Position numbers and translations under genes: made by a program | The notes under the pieces: generated by a model | Told to the model about the DNA's origin: nothing | The model's database searches: none | Seen by the model: the letters and a program-made list of their open reading frames with translations, nothing else | Assembly: GCA_021776705.1 (NCBI GenBank) | Contig: JAJFFL010000021.1 | Location: 1-32,960 of the forward strand | DNA: 32,960 nt | Reading direction: 5' to 3' | Source: Alphaproteobacteria bacterium | GTDB lineage: Bacteria > Pseudomonadota > Alphaproteobacteria > Caulobacterales > Maricaulaceae | Part shown: positions 7,652 to 16,214 of the stretch, in pieces | Layout: each line of letters begins with the position of its first letter | How positions within the stretch are numbered: the first letter of the stretch is position 1

Positions 7652-8482
7652 ATGACCATGACCCTCACCAAATCCGATCCCGTCAAAACGCTCGCCCGAC
7701 CGCTGGAAGGCAAGACTGCGTTGGTCACCGGATCGACCAGCGGGATTGGCCTTGGCATCGCCGAAGCGCTGGCCGAAGCGGGCGCGACGATCGTTCTCAA
7801 CGGCCTCGGTGACGCTCAAGCCATCGAGACCACCCGCACCGAACTCGCCGACCGTCACGCGGTCAGCGCTCATTTTCACGGCGCGGACTTGTCCAAACCG
7901 GAAGCCGTCGAAGAGATGATCCGCTTTGCTCAGGACGAAGCCGGCGGCGTCGACATCCTGGTCAACAACGCCGGCATTCAATACGTGGCGCCGATCGAAG
8001 AATTCCCGACCGTCAAATGGGACGCGATTCTCGCAATCAATCTTTCCTCGGCGTTTCACACTATCCGAGCCGTAGTGGCTGAGATGAAGGCGAAGGGATA
8101 CGGCCGCATCGTCAACGTAGCGTCGGCGCACGGTCTTGTCGCATCGCCTTTCAAGTCGGCCTATGTGGCGGCCAAGCACGGCGTCGTCGGTCTGACCAAA
8201 GTCGTTGCGCTTGAATCGGCCGAAAGCGGCGTGACCTGCAACGCCATCTGCCCTGGCTACGTTTGGACGCCGCTGGTCGAAAAACAGATTGAAGACCAGG
8301 CGAAAGCACACGGCATCTCGCGCGAGAAAGTGATTTCCGACGTCCTGTTGAAGTCGCAACCGAACAAGCAGTTCGCCACAGTCGAAGAAATCGGGGCACT
8401 CGCCGTTTTCCTCTCCAGTCCCGCCGGCGCGTCGATCACCGGAACCGCCCTGCCCGTCGACGGCGGCTGGACGGCGCATTGA
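7652..8482 (+). CDS. bdhA: D-3-hydroxybutyrate dehydrogenase (SDR family)
   Basis: The cytosolic SDR enzyme oxidises D-3-hydroxybutyrate to acetoacetate with NAD+, linking polyhydroxybutyrate breakdown to central metabolism. The cofactor motif TGSTSGIGLGIA, NNAGIQYVAPIE, and the Ser/Tyr/Lys catalytic set (VASAHG, then SAYVAAKHG) are visible. ICPGYVWTPLVEKQIEDQAK and SQPNKQF are characteristic of bacterial 3HB dehydrogenases. The product is 276 aa, slightly longer than the usual ~258 because of an N-terminal leader. The ATG at 7652 has AAGGAAA upstream; the listed start at 7454 lies inside the MFS gene. The patatin and cyclase genes follow in close order. Confidence 0.9.
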   Translation: MTMTLTKSDPVKTLARPLEGKTALVTGSTSGIGLGIAEALAEAGATIVLNGLGDAQAIETTRTELADRHAVSAHFHGADLSKPEAVEEMIRFAQDEAGGVDILVNNAGIQYVAPIEEFPTVKWDAILAINLSSAFHTIRAVVAEMKAKGYGRIVNVASAHGLVASPFKSAYVAAKHGVVGLTKVVALESAESGVTCNAICPGYVWTPLVEKQIEDQAKAHGISREKVISDVLLKSQPNKQFATVEEIGALAVFLSSPAGASITGTALPVDGGWTAH

Positions 8483-8508
8483 CCCTCAAAACGCAAAAGA
8501 GATCCGCC

Positions 8509-9582
8509 ATGACCGTGATGGACGTAGCCGCTCCCGCGCCGCGTCGCACTCGCGCGAAGAAAACGCCGACCGACGTCAAGACAATCAATGTCGCCCTACA
8601 AGGCGGCGGAGCACACGGCGCCTTTTCTTGGGGCGTTCTCGACCGGCTGCTTGAGGACGAACGCATCGGTTTCGAAGGTCTCAGCGCGACAAGCGCCGGC
8701 GCGATGAACGCGGCCGTCCTCGCCTTCGGATTGGGCACAGGCGGGCGTGAAGGCGCCAAGAAGGCCCTGGCGTCGTTCTGGCGGCGCATTTCGCATGCAG
8801 GGATGTTCAGCCCGCTCCAGCCGACCGCCTTCGACCGAATGGCGCACAATCACGCGCTGGAAAATTCGCCGGCGTTCCTAGCCTTCGATCTCATCAGCCG
8901 TGTTCTGTCGCCCTACGAATTCAATCCGTTCAATTGGAACCCGCTCCGCCAAGTGCTGGAGGACTGCATAGACTTCGAGACCCTGCGAGAATGCTCAACC
9001 GTCAAGCTGTTCATCTCCGCGACCAATGTCCGCACCGGCAAGATCCGAGTCTTTGAGAACCACGAATTGACCGCCGACGCTGTTCTAGCGTCCGCTTGTT
9101 TGCCGTTCATGTATCAAGCCGTTGAGATCGACGGCGAGGAGTATTGGGACGGCGGCTACATGGGCAATCCGGCGATGTATCCGCTAATCTACAAGTGCGA
9201 CAGCCGCGACATCGTCATCTTGCACATCAATCCGATCGAACGGACCGAGACCCCGAAGTCGGCTCGCGACATCCTCAATCGGATCAACGAAATCAGCTTC
9301 AATTCCTCGCTGATGCGCGAAATGCGCGCGATTGCATTCGTCACCAAGCTCATCGACGAAGGCGGCGTCGACGAGTCCAAAATGAAGCGGATGCTCATCC
9401 ATGCGATCGAGGCGCAAGACTTCATGCGCGAACTCGGCGTGTCCTCGAAGCTCAACTGCGATTGGGAGTTTCTCACCCACCTGCGAGATGTGGGCCGTGA
9501 GCGCGCGACGGAATGGCTGGACACCAACTTCGACGCGCTCAACCAGCGCAGCTCGATCGACGTGTCCGAAACATACCTCTGA
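8509..9582 (+). CDS. Patatin-like phospholipase (RssA/NTE-like)
   Basis: This is a predicted serine acyl hydrolase of 357 aa. The oxyanion-hole motif VALQGGGAHGAFSWG (near residue 30), the nucleophile motif and the catalytic aspartate in YWDGGYMGNPAM are present. The nucleophile elbow reads SATSAGAMNA, so the first glycine of GxSxG is Ala; this mild deviation may still work. The family acts on phospholipids or acyl esters. Its position directly after bdhA is common in alphaproteobacteria in my recollection and hints at lipid or PHB metabolism. The ATG at 8509 is preferred; the TTG at 8479 overlaps the bdhA stop. Confidence 0.88.
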   Translation: MTVMDVAAPAPRRTRAKKTPTDVKTINVALQGGGAHGAFSWGVLDRLLEDERIGFEGLSATSAGAMNAAVLAFGLGTGGREGAKKALASFWRRISHAGMFSPLQPTAFDRMAHNHALENSPAFLAFDLISRVLSPYEFNPFNWNPLRQVLEDCIDFETLRECSTVKLFISATNVRTGKIRVFENHELTADAVLASACLPFMYQAVEIDGEEYWDGGYMGNPAMYPLIYKCDSRDIVILHINPIERTETPKSARDILNRINEISFNSSLMREMRAIAFVTKLIDEGGVDESKMKRMLIHAIEAQDFMRELGVSSKLNCDWEFLTHLRDVGRERATEWLDTNFDALNQRSSIDVSETYL

Positions 9583-9587
9583 GCGCC

Positions 9588-11003
9588 ATGAGCGATGAAC
9601 TAGCTCGCCAACAAGCGACGACCGCATCCGTTGGCGCTTCGGCGCGAGACAAGCTGAACGCGATTTTGTCCATCATCCGCCGAAACCTCGGCGACATGCT
9701 GAGGCCGCCGACTGCGCCGCCGCGCGCCGCGAGCGCGATACACGAAGCGGAAGGCCGGGCCGAAATCTTTGTTGGCTACGTTCAGCTGGCGGGCGTGATC
9801 ACATTCGCTGCGCTCTACGGTCTGTCGCGCGCCGCTTTTTCTGCCGGCGGCGGTTTTGAGCCGGTTCCGCTCATGCTCGTGCTGTACGCTGGATTCGTCG
9901 TCTGGCGGCTTCGAATGGCGTTGCGCGGAAAATTGACGCTCGCAATTTTGACGGTTTCGACCGTCGCCGACGTCGGCGTCCTCATGGGCGCGATTTGGTC
10001 GTTTACCATTCAATATGACGCGCCGGGGGCGCTTTATCTCAAGGCCCCGACGCTGCTCTACGTTTTTACGCTCATTGCTCTCCGCGCCCTCCGCTTCGAT
10101 CCTCGGCAGGTCTTGCTTTCCGGCGTCGTCGCCGCACTTGGATGGATCATCTTGGTGTTCTTGGCGGCCTTCGGAGACGAACCGGCGCCGCTGACGTCGG
10201 ACTACCCCACCTACATGACATCGTTGTCGTTGCTTTGGGGCGCGGAGGCGGAAAAAGTCCTCGCGATCCTCGCGGCCACCGTAATTCTTGCACTCGTCGT
10301 GGCGCGCGCCCGCACCCTCCTGATCCGCACGAGTGTCGAAACAGACGCGGCGACCGATTTGGCTCGCTTTCTCGATCGAAACGCCGCGCGAAGGGTGCGC
10401 CAGGCCGAAACCGCGCTGGAGGCGGGAGACGGCGAACTCAAGCCTGCCGCGATCATGTTCATCGACCTTCGAGGCTTCAGCGCGGCCGCAGCCGCGATGG
10501 ACGCTCGCGACGTGATCAAACTTCTGGAAGAGTACCAAAGCCGTTTCGTGCCGGTCGTCGAAGCCGCCGGCGGTTCTATCGACAAGTTCCTCGGCGACGG
10601 CATCCTTATAAGCTTCGGCACAGCGGCATCGTCAGGTCGCGAAGCTGCGGACGCTTTGGCCGTCATTCCCGCTCTTCTCGGCGCCGCGGACCTGTGGGCC
10701 CGCGATCGAAAAGCGAGAGGCGACCCGCCGCTCGATGTCGCTGTCGCCCTCACAACCGGCGAAGTGGTTCACGGCGTCGTCGGCTACGGCGATCGCCTGG
10801 AATTCACGGTCATCGGAGACGCCGTAAACTTGGCCGCCAAATTGGAAAAACACGCCAAAGTGGAAAACGCCCGGGTGATTGCGACTCTGGACGTCATCCA
10901 ACGCGGTCACGCTCAAGGCCAAGCCGCGACGCCGACACGCATCGTCCGGGCCGCTTGCGTCGAAGGCGTGTCCAAGCCGATCGACCTCGCCGTTTTGGCC
11001 TAG
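9588..11003 (+). CDS. Membrane-bound class III adenylate/guanylate cyclase
   Basis: The 471-aa protein has an N-terminal membrane domain of about six segments (residues ~60-245) and a C-terminal class III cyclase catalytic domain. Metal-binding aspartates are visible in MFIDLRGFS and DKFLGDGILISFG. Further conserved parts are TTGEVVHGVVGYGDRLEFTVIGDAVNLAAKLE. The domain should make cAMP, or less likely cGMP, from the nucleoside triphosphate; membrane sensing is inferred. The ATG at 9588 lies five bases after the patatin stop, indicating translational coupling; the listed start at 9513 is inside the patatin gene. Confidence 0.9.
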   Translation: MSDELARQQATTASVGASARDKLNAILSIIRRNLGDMLRPPTAPPRAASAIHEAEGRAEIFVGYVQLAGVITFAALYGLSRAAFSAGGGFEPVPLMLVLYAGFVVWRLRMALRGKLTLAILTVSTVADVGVLMGAIWSFTIQYDAPGALYLKAPTLLYVFTLIALRALRFDPRQVLLSGVVAALGWIILVFLAAFGDEPAPLTSDYPTYMTSLSLLWGAEAEKVLAILAATVILALVVARARTLLIRTSVETDAATDLARFLDRNAARRVRQAETALEAGDGELKPAAIMFIDLRGFSAAAAAMDARDVIKLLEEYQSRFVPVVEAAGGSIDKFLGDGILISFGTAASSGREAADALAVIPALLGAADLWARDRKARGDPPLDVAVALTTGEVVHGVVGYGDRLEFTVIGDAVNLAAKLEKHAKVENARVIATLDVIQRGHAQGQAATPTRIVRAACVEGVSKPIDLAVLA

Positions 11004-11120
11004 CGGCGGTTCGATGCAGCATGGTTATCGCGGTCATATTAACTCGGCATTTCAATCGTGAGCCGCTCTCCAGCATCCTTCGAGATATGGACCAAGCCCT
11101 GCAACTCGAGGGAGACCATA

Positions 11121-11261
11121 ATGAATCCGATTATTGACTGGGAAAGCGCTTGTGAAGATCCGCATCCGACGCTTGCCGATATCGCCCGTTGCCGGCGTCT
11201 CGCACTCGCCAACCGATTGGCTCGCCAATCCGGTGCGATGCAATTCGATCGAAGAGCCTAG
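11121..11261 (+). CDS. Small 46-aa protein of unknown function
   Basis: A short ORF (MNPIIDWESACEDPHP...) has an excellent ribosome binding site, GAGGGAGA, six to eight bases before its ATG, and its stop overlaps the AGGAG of the next gene. It is hydrophilic with an Arg-rich amphipathic second half (IARCRRLALANRLARQ) and no signal peptide. No family is recognised. Translational coupling with the DoxX-like gene makes it likely to be real. Confidence 0.55.
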   Translation: MNPIIDWESACEDPHPTLADIARCRRLALANRLARQSGAMQFDRRA

Positions 11262-11270
11262 GAGCGCGTC

Positions 11271-11762
11271 ATGCACAAAGCATCTTTGCTTTTTCAAAAA
11301 TGGGCGCCGCACGCCGTCGCTGTCTTCACGTCCGCCGTGTTTCTCGACTCCTTGCGGTTCAAGTTCACCAACCACCCCAACACGCAAGAGATCTTCGGCC
11401 GCCTTGATGCGTGGGCGACTCAACACGGTCTGCCGGGCTTGTTCGCGCCAACCGGTCTCTTCAGCCAATACTCGATCGGCGTGGCCGAACTGGCGGCGGC
11501 GATCCTACTCCTCGGCGGAATGTTCTTTCCGGCATATCGCTTCCTGCAACCGGTCGGCGCGATTATCGGCCTGGCCGTAATGACCGGCGCGATTTCGTTT
11601 CACTTGTTCACGCCGCTAGGCATCGACCCAAACAACGACGGCGGCGGATTGTTTCGCGCTGCATGCATGGTCTGGCTCGGCTGCTTGTCCCTCATCGCTC
11701 TGCGCTGGGACGCGGTCACAACCCTCGGCCGAAAGATCGCCGTTTTCGCCGCGCCGGCGTGA
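11271..11762 (+). CDS. DoxX-like four-helix membrane protein
   Basis: This 163-aa inner-membrane protein has four hydrophobic segments and the DoxX/DUF417-like pattern: KFTNHPNTQEIF after the first segment, GVAELAAAILLLGGMFFP in the second, and GLAVMTGAISFHLFTPLG in the third. Such proteins often accompany respiratory or oxidative-stress genes; the exact role is unknown. AGGAG sits six bases before the ATG. The NDH-2 gene starts 24 bp downstream, so a respiratory-chain association is plausible. Confidence 0.75.
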   Translation: MHKASLLFQKWAPHAVAVFTSAVFLDSLRFKFTNHPNTQEIFGRLDAWATQHGLPGLFAPTGLFSQYSIGVAELAAAILLLGGMFFPAYRFLQPVGAIIGLAVMTGAISFHLFTPLGIDPNNDGGGLFRAACMVWLGCLSLIALRWDAVTTLGRKIAVFAAPA

Positions 11763-11786
11763 TCGCTTCCACTCGGAAACACACCA

Positions 11787-13148
11787 ATGACCGCCTCCAA
11801 GCAATTCCATCATTCCGACTGCGAGGACCCGCTGACGTCCCGAAGAACGTCAGACGACCGACGTCCGCGCGTGGTGATCGTCGGCGGTGGATTCGCCGGA
11901 CTCGCCGCCGCAACCGCCCTGCGCCGCGCCCCGGTCCGCGTCACGCTGATCGACCGCCGCAATCACCACTTGTTTCAGCCGCTGCTCTATCAAGTCGCGA
12001 CCGCGGCCTTGTCGCCCAACCAAATCGCCTCCCCGATTCGCACGATCCTGCGCGGTCAGAAAAACGCCGCGGTCATGATGGACGACGTGACCGGCATCGA
12101 TCGCGATCGCCGCGAGGTCCAGGCGGGCGACCGCCGCGTGCCCTATGACTACCTGATCGTCGCGACCGGCGCGCGGCAATCCTACTTCGGCCGCGACGAC
12201 TGGGCACCTTTGGCGCCGGGACTCAAGTCGCTTGAAGACGCCATAGAACTCCGCAAGCGCATCCTGCTCGCATTCGAGCGCGCCGAGTTCGAGGGCGACC
12301 CGGACGAGCGGCGCCGCTTGCTGACGTTCGTCGTGATCGGCGGCGGCCCCACAGGTGTCGAAACAGCCGGGGCGATCGCAGAACTCGCGCGCAAAGCCCT
12401 TGCGATGGACTTCCGCTCCATCGACCCCAGCTGCGCACGCATTGTGCTGGTGGAGGCCGGTCCGCGCCTGCTGTCCGTTTTTCCGGAGAGACTGGCTCGC
12501 CATGCCTCGCATGCGCTCGACGCGCTCGGGGTCGAGGCGCTTGTCGGGCGAAAGATCACCCAAATCGTCGATGGCGGCGTGACGCTGGGCGACGAGTTCA
12601 TCGCCACGCGTTCCGTCGTCTGGGCGGCTGGCGTGGCGTCGTCGCCAGCGGCGGCTTGGACTGGATGCGAAACAGACGGCGCCGGTCGCGCCCTGGTTCG
12701 GCGAGATCTGACGGCGCCTGGACATTCTGAAATCTTCGTTCTTGGCGACTGCGCGCATGCCGCCAACGACAGCGGCGCTCCTTTGCCGGGCCTGGCTCCC
12801 GTCGCCAAGCAGCAAGGAATCTACGCGGCGCACGTCATCTCCAACGAGCTCAAAGGACGTAGGTCGCGCAAACCGTTTCGGTACAAACCAGTCGGAACGA
12901 TGGCGACGATCGGCCGGCACTCTGCAATCGCTGATTTCGGACACGTGCGGCTCGTCGGCTTCGTGGGTTGGCTGACTTGGTCCGCGGCTCACATCTATTT
13001 TCTGATCGGTTTCCGCAATCGCGTCGCCGTCGCGTTCGATTGGGCATGGAGCTATTTGACGTTCGAACGCGGCGCGCGGCTGATCACCGGGCCCATTGCG
13101 CCGACGCGACCGACATCGCAGACGCCCAGCACGCGCCGTGCGGCGTGA
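11787..13148 (+). CDS. ndh: Type II NADH dehydrogenase (NDH-2)
   Basis: NDH-2 is a peripheral membrane flavoenzyme that oxidises NADH and reduces quinone without pumping protons. The FAD motif VVIVGGGFAGLAAATALRR, the NDH-2 hallmark LFQPLLYQVATAALSPNQIA, the NAD motif FVVIGGGPTGVETAGAIAE and FVLGDCAHA are all present. A C-terminal hydrophobic stretch (VRLVGFVGWLTWSAAHIYFLIG) anchors it to the membrane. Length, 453 aa, is normal for the family. An unusual hydrophilic N-terminal leader of about 27 residues precedes the FAD motif. It probably forms an operon with the DoxX-like gene. Confidence 0.92.
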   Translation: MTASKQFHHSDCEDPLTSRRTSDDRRPRVVIVGGGFAGLAAATALRRAPVRVTLIDRRNHHLFQPLLYQVATAALSPNQIASPIRTILRGQKNAAVMMDDVTGIDRDRREVQAGDRRVPYDYLIVATGARQSYFGRDDWAPLAPGLKSLEDAIELRKRILLAFERAEFEGDPDERRRLLTFVVIGGGPTGVETAGAIAELARKALAMDFRSIDPSCARIVLVEAGPRLLSVFPERLARHASHALDALGVEALVGRKITQIVDGGVTLGDEFIATRSVVWAAGVASSPAAAWTGCETDGAGRALVRRDLTAPGHSEIFVLGDCAHAANDSGAPLPGLAPVAKQQGIYAAHVISNELKGRRSRKPFRYKPVGTMATIGRHSAIADFGHVRLVGFVGWLTWSAAHIYFLIGFRNRVAVAFDWAWSYLTFERGARLITGPIAPTRPTSQTPSTRRAA

Positions 13149-13158
13149 GGCGGCGCGG

Positions 13159-13974
13159 ATGCAGGTCACCTTCTGGGGCGTTCGCGGCACGTTTCCGGTG
13201 TCCGGGCCTGACTTTGTTCGCTACGGCGGGGAGACGATGTGCGTCTCCGTGGAGAGCGGCGATGGACAGGTCATTCTTGACGCCGGAACTGGACTAAGAG
13301 CTCTCGGCGATCGAATTGCCGCTGCAGCGACTTCGCCAAGGGTAGATCTCTTCCTCAGCCACGGCCACTTGGATCATGTGATGGGACTGTCGCAGTTCGC
13401 GCCGCTATGGCGACGCGACGCCTCCATCGTGATCTGGACTCCGGACTTCGACGGCGGCGGCGCCGAACGCGCCGCACGATCGATACTGCGTCCGCCATTG
13501 ATGCCCCCCGACGCCGCTGACCTTCCAGCGATGCTGGAATGGCGAACGGTCTCCGCCGGCAAGACGATTGAAACCTCGCAGGGCGTGTGCGTGACGCCGT
13601 TTTCCGTCCGGCACCCGGGCGGAGCAGCCGGGTTTCGAACTTGTATCGGCCAGCATTCCGTCGCCTACGTGACTGACCATGAACATGGCGAGCCAGCGGC
13701 CGACGCCGCGCTTGTGAGCGCTGTCCGAAACGCGGACATCTTGATCTATGACGCGACGTTTACAGAGGCTGAGATGGCGCGGCGACGCGGCTGGGGCCAT
13801 TCCTCTTGGGAAGCGGGGGTTCGGTTGCGCGACGATGCCGGCGCCGGCCTCGTCGCCTTCGCCCATCACGAACCGAACCGAACCGACATCGAGCTGGACA
13901 CAATGGCTTTTGAGGCGACGCAAGCGGCGTCTGACGCTGCATTCGTGAAATGCGGTCTCATATTGAACGCTTAA
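13159..13974 (+). CDS. MBL-fold metal-dependent hydrolase
   Basis: The 271-aa protein has the metallo-beta-lactamase fold. It starts VTFWGVRGTFPVSGPDFVRYGGET, the signature of the WGVRGS-type group related to RNase Z, PhnP and cyclic-nucleotide phosphodiesterases. The metal motif is LSHGHLDHVMG (HxHxDH), with later ligands in YVTDHEH, DILIYDATF and GHSSW...FAHHEP. Its substrate is unknown; a phosphodiester is likely from family membership. The ATG at 13159 is 11 bp after the ndh stop; the listed start at 13096 is inside ndh. Confidence 0.85.
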   Translation: MQVTFWGVRGTFPVSGPDFVRYGGETMCVSVESGDGQVILDAGTGLRALGDRIAAAATSPRVDLFLSHGHLDHVMGLSQFAPLWRRDASIVIWTPDFDGGGAERAARSILRPPLMPPDAADLPAMLEWRTVSAGKTIETSQGVCVTPFSVRHPGGAAGFRTCIGQHSVAYVTDHEHGEPAADAALVSAVRNADILIYDATFTEAEMARRRGWGHSSWEAGVRLRDDAGAGLVAFAHHEPNRTDIELDTMAFEATQAASDAAFVKCGLILNA

Positions 13975-14020
13975 CCGCGAAGATTTCTGCTTCGCCGCGC
14001 CGTTAGAATTGCAGTACAAG

Positions 14021-14037
14021 CCCTACAGACTTTAGGG
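14021..14037. promoter_or_regulatory. Candidate LysR-type binding dyad
   Basis: CCCTA-N7-TAGGG lies 18 bp upstream of the lysR start used here. LysR-type regulators often bind such short interrupted dyads and autoregulate. Position and symmetry are seen; function is inferred. Confidence 0.3.
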
Positions 14038-14054
14038 GCATGGGGGCGGCTGAC

Positions 14055-14969
14055 ATGGAAATGCAGCAAGTCCGTTACTTTCTCGCACTGGCACGTGAAT
14101 TGAATTTCACTCGAGCTGCTGATTCCTGCAACGTATCCCAACCGGCATTGACGCGCGCCATCCAGGCGCTAGAAGCCGAGTTTGGGGGCCCGCTGTTCCA
14201 TCGCGAACGCTCCCGCACCCATCTCTCCGAACTCGGACGCATGATGCTCCCTCACATCGAGGCGATTCAATCTCAGACTGAAGAAGCGAAGGCGCAAGCC
14301 AAGTCATTTTCGAAGGCGAAGGACATCGAACTGAAACTTGGCGCCATGTGCACGATCGGCCCCAAGGTGATGTCCGATCTCATCGTTCGGTTCCATCATG
14401 ACTTCGACGGCGTCGCTCTGGTCGTCTACGACACTGAGGGGCGTGCGCTCGCCGATATGGTGCTCAAAGGCGATCTTGAAGTCGGGATTGTCGGCTTGCC
14501 GGATCCGCTCGACGAACGGCTCCATGCCATTCCGCTCTTTACGGAACGCTTCGTGGTCGTGCTGCCGCCCAACCATCGCCTGGCGCAAAAGCAAGTGATT
14601 CATGTGAGCGATCTAGACGGCGAACCGTATCTTAATCGGGTCAATTGCGAGGTGTTCGCACCGGCCAGAAAAGTGTTCGTCGAAAAGGGCGTCAACACGC
14701 CGATCGTGTTCCGCTCCGAACGCGACGATTGGGTCCTCGGGATGATACGAGCCGGGATGGGTTGGGGCTTCTTCCCGGAGTTCTGCGCCATTCCTGACGA
14801 TTTGCCGGTGAGACCGCTGATTGATCCAATTTTCGACCGGACGATCAACTTGGTGACCATGCGCGGCCGTCCACATTCGCCAGCCGTCGGAGCCTTTTTG
14901 CGCAGCGTGCGCGCGCACACGTGGCCAACTCCAGAAGGTGATTGGCAAGCGTTGGAATCCGTACATTGA
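14055..14969 (+). CDS. LysR-family transcriptional regulator
   Basis: The 304-aa protein has an N-terminal winged HTH (QVRYFLALARELNFTRAADSCNVSQPALTRAIQALE) and a periplasmic-binding-like effector domain from about residue 90. This is the normal LysR layout. The style resembles the CynR/HcaR-like subgroup. The effector is unknown. The ATG at 14055 has GGGGGCGG upstream with good spacing; the ATG at 14040 is an alternative start. It faces the AhpD-like/membrane gene pair, which is transcribed toward it and could be a target. Confidence 0.9.
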   Translation: MEMQQVRYFLALARELNFTRAADSCNVSQPALTRAIQALEAEFGGPLFHRERSRTHLSELGRMMLPHIEAIQSQTEEAKAQAKSFSKAKDIELKLGAMCTIGPKVMSDLIVRFHHDFDGVALVVYDTEGRALADMVLKGDLEVGIVGLPDPLDERLHAIPLFTERFVVVLPPNHRLAQKQVIHVSDLDGEPYLNRVNCEVFAPARKVFVEKGVNTPIVFRSERDDWVLGMIRAGMGWGFFPEFCAIPDDLPVRPLIDPIFDRTINLVTMRGRPHSPAVGAFLRSVRAHTWPTPEGDWQALESVH

Positions 14970-14982
14970 CAGTAGGCTTCAA

Positions 14983-15438
14983 CTAGCCTGCCGCTTGAGC
15001 GGCGACTTCTGGCGGAATTGACCGGGCCCCTGCTTGCGCCGCCAAAGCCACAAACGCAGTTCCAATCAAGAGCCCCATGATGTGCCACGACGTGGGTGAA
15101 CCGGTCGCCTGCGCCAGCTCTTCCGCTGTGACGGCCGCCATGAGGAAGGCGCCGATGTAGGCCGCGGACACCGCCGCGGCGGCCGCCAGCTCGCCACGCC
15201 GGACGGGTCCCAACGACACATAGGCACCAAGCACGCCAAGCGCGCCGGAAGCGCCGCCAACCAGATTCATGAGCGCGAAATAAAGCGGCTGCACGCTCTC
15301 CTGCGCCGTATCGGGGACCGCGGCCGCGTGGAACCAAAGCATATGGTCGACGGTGGCGTAGAGCACGCCAAACGCCATCAGAAAAAGGCTCAGCAATACG
15401 AACAGGACGACGCTCGTCCATCGCAGAAACAGGCTCAT
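14983..15438 (-). CDS. Small four-segment membrane protein of unknown function
   Basis: The 151-aa product has four clear hydrophobic segments: WTSVVLFVLLSLFLMAFGVL, LYFALMNLVGGASGALGVLG, AAAAAVSAAYIGAFLMAAV and WHIMGLLIGTAFVALAAQAG. No family is recognised. The ATG at 15438 is chosen; the listed start at 15450 is an upstream TTG. It lies 37 bp downstream of the AhpD-like gene on the same strand and is probably co-transcribed. Its end is convergent with the lysR gene, 13 bp apart. Confidence 0.7.
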   Translation of the reverse strand: MSLFLRWTSVVLFVLLSLFLMAFGVLYATVDHMLWFHAAAVPDTAQESVQPLYFALMNLVGGASGALGVLGAYVSLGPVRRGELAAAAAVSAAYIGAFLMAAVTAEELAQATGSPTSWHIMGLLIGTAFVALAAQAGARSIPPEVAAQAAG

Positions 15439-15475
15439 GTCGATTCTCAATTCTAGGGTGAATACGCCGTTCTAA

Positions 15476-15847
15476 TTAGGCTCGGCCGGCGGCGTTGTTG
15501 CGGCGGGCCGTTTCCTCGTCGAACGCCTCGAGCGCACGTGCTGCGGTTTCTAGAGATGCACCGCAGCCCATGAGCAAACCGCGCTGGATCGCTCCAAGGG
15601 CTTCCTCACGCAGTGAGCCGCTTTGGGCGGCGGCGGCAGCATGACGGGCCGCGCAGCCCTGGCAATTGGTCGAAACGGCGAGACCCAACGCGATCAACGC
15701 TTTCGCCTGCGGTCGCGGCGTCTGGCGAACCGGCCCAATCGCTGTGGAGAGCAAACCGCGCAACGTCAACGCCGATCCTGGCGATGATTGAGCAAGCCGT
15801 TTGATTCCCAAGGAGACTTCTTCTTCGGCGCAATGGTGCATTGTCAT
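15476..15847 (-). CDS. AhpD/carboxymuconolactone decarboxylase-like protein
   Basis: This 123-aa all-helical protein carries the AhpD-type redox motif NCQGCAARHAAAA (CxxCxxxH), which in the family supports alkylhydroperoxidase or disulfide reductase activity. The preceding PQAKALIALGLAVS is also typical. The ATG at 15847 has GGAGGA eight bases upstream, whereas the ORF start at 15937 has no visible ribosome binding site; the longer form would add 30 residues of low family resemblance. The neighbouring membrane protein may be its partner. Confidence 0.8.
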   Translation of the reverse strand: MTMHHCAEEEVSLGIKRLAQSSPGSALTLRGLLSTAIGPVRQTPRPQAKALIALGLAVSTNCQGCAARHAAAAAQSGSLREEALGAIQRGLLMGCGASLETAARALEAFDEETARRNNAAGRA

Positions 15848-16214
15848 CGGTTCGGTCCTCCAGCCGATTGCCAGCGATGGCGAGACCATGACGTCGAGGC
15901 GTCCTGAGCTGAAATGCCGATTGGGCATTGGCGTCATGCGCCGCAGGCATCAAGCTATATTCAGCTAGAAGACCAGCCCTCACCGGCCAATTGTTCGCGC
16001 ACGGCCGTCGAGGCTCTACTGGACGACGCGATCACAATTGACCCATTCTCTTTCGCCGAGGTTCGCCGACGGCGTTCAAACACTATCGACTGTTGTTGCG
16101 CCATCGCAGATCGAGCACTCGAAATAGACAAATCGGCGGACATGGGCGGCGCAAAAACTCTAACCCAAAACTCGGCGCGCCAATTCTCTAGGACGATCCG
16201 TTTTTGGTCCGCTG

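Noticed and set aside
7439-8479. 346-aa minus-strand ORF opposite bdhA
   Set aside because: The complementary strand encodes a well-conserved SDR enzyme; this frame has no recognisable domain.
10142-11137. 331-aa plus-strand ORF overlapping the cyclase
   Set aside because: It is a shadow frame of the cyclase catalytic domain, extremely Arg/Ser-rich.
11850-13190. 446-aa minus-strand ORF opposite ndh
   Set aside because: It is a shadow of the clear NDH-2 gene, with low-complexity Arg-rich translation.
13977-13995. GCGAAG-N7-CTTCGC hairpin after the MBL gene as terminator
   Set aside because: The stem is only 6 bp and no T-run follows; not reported as a feature.
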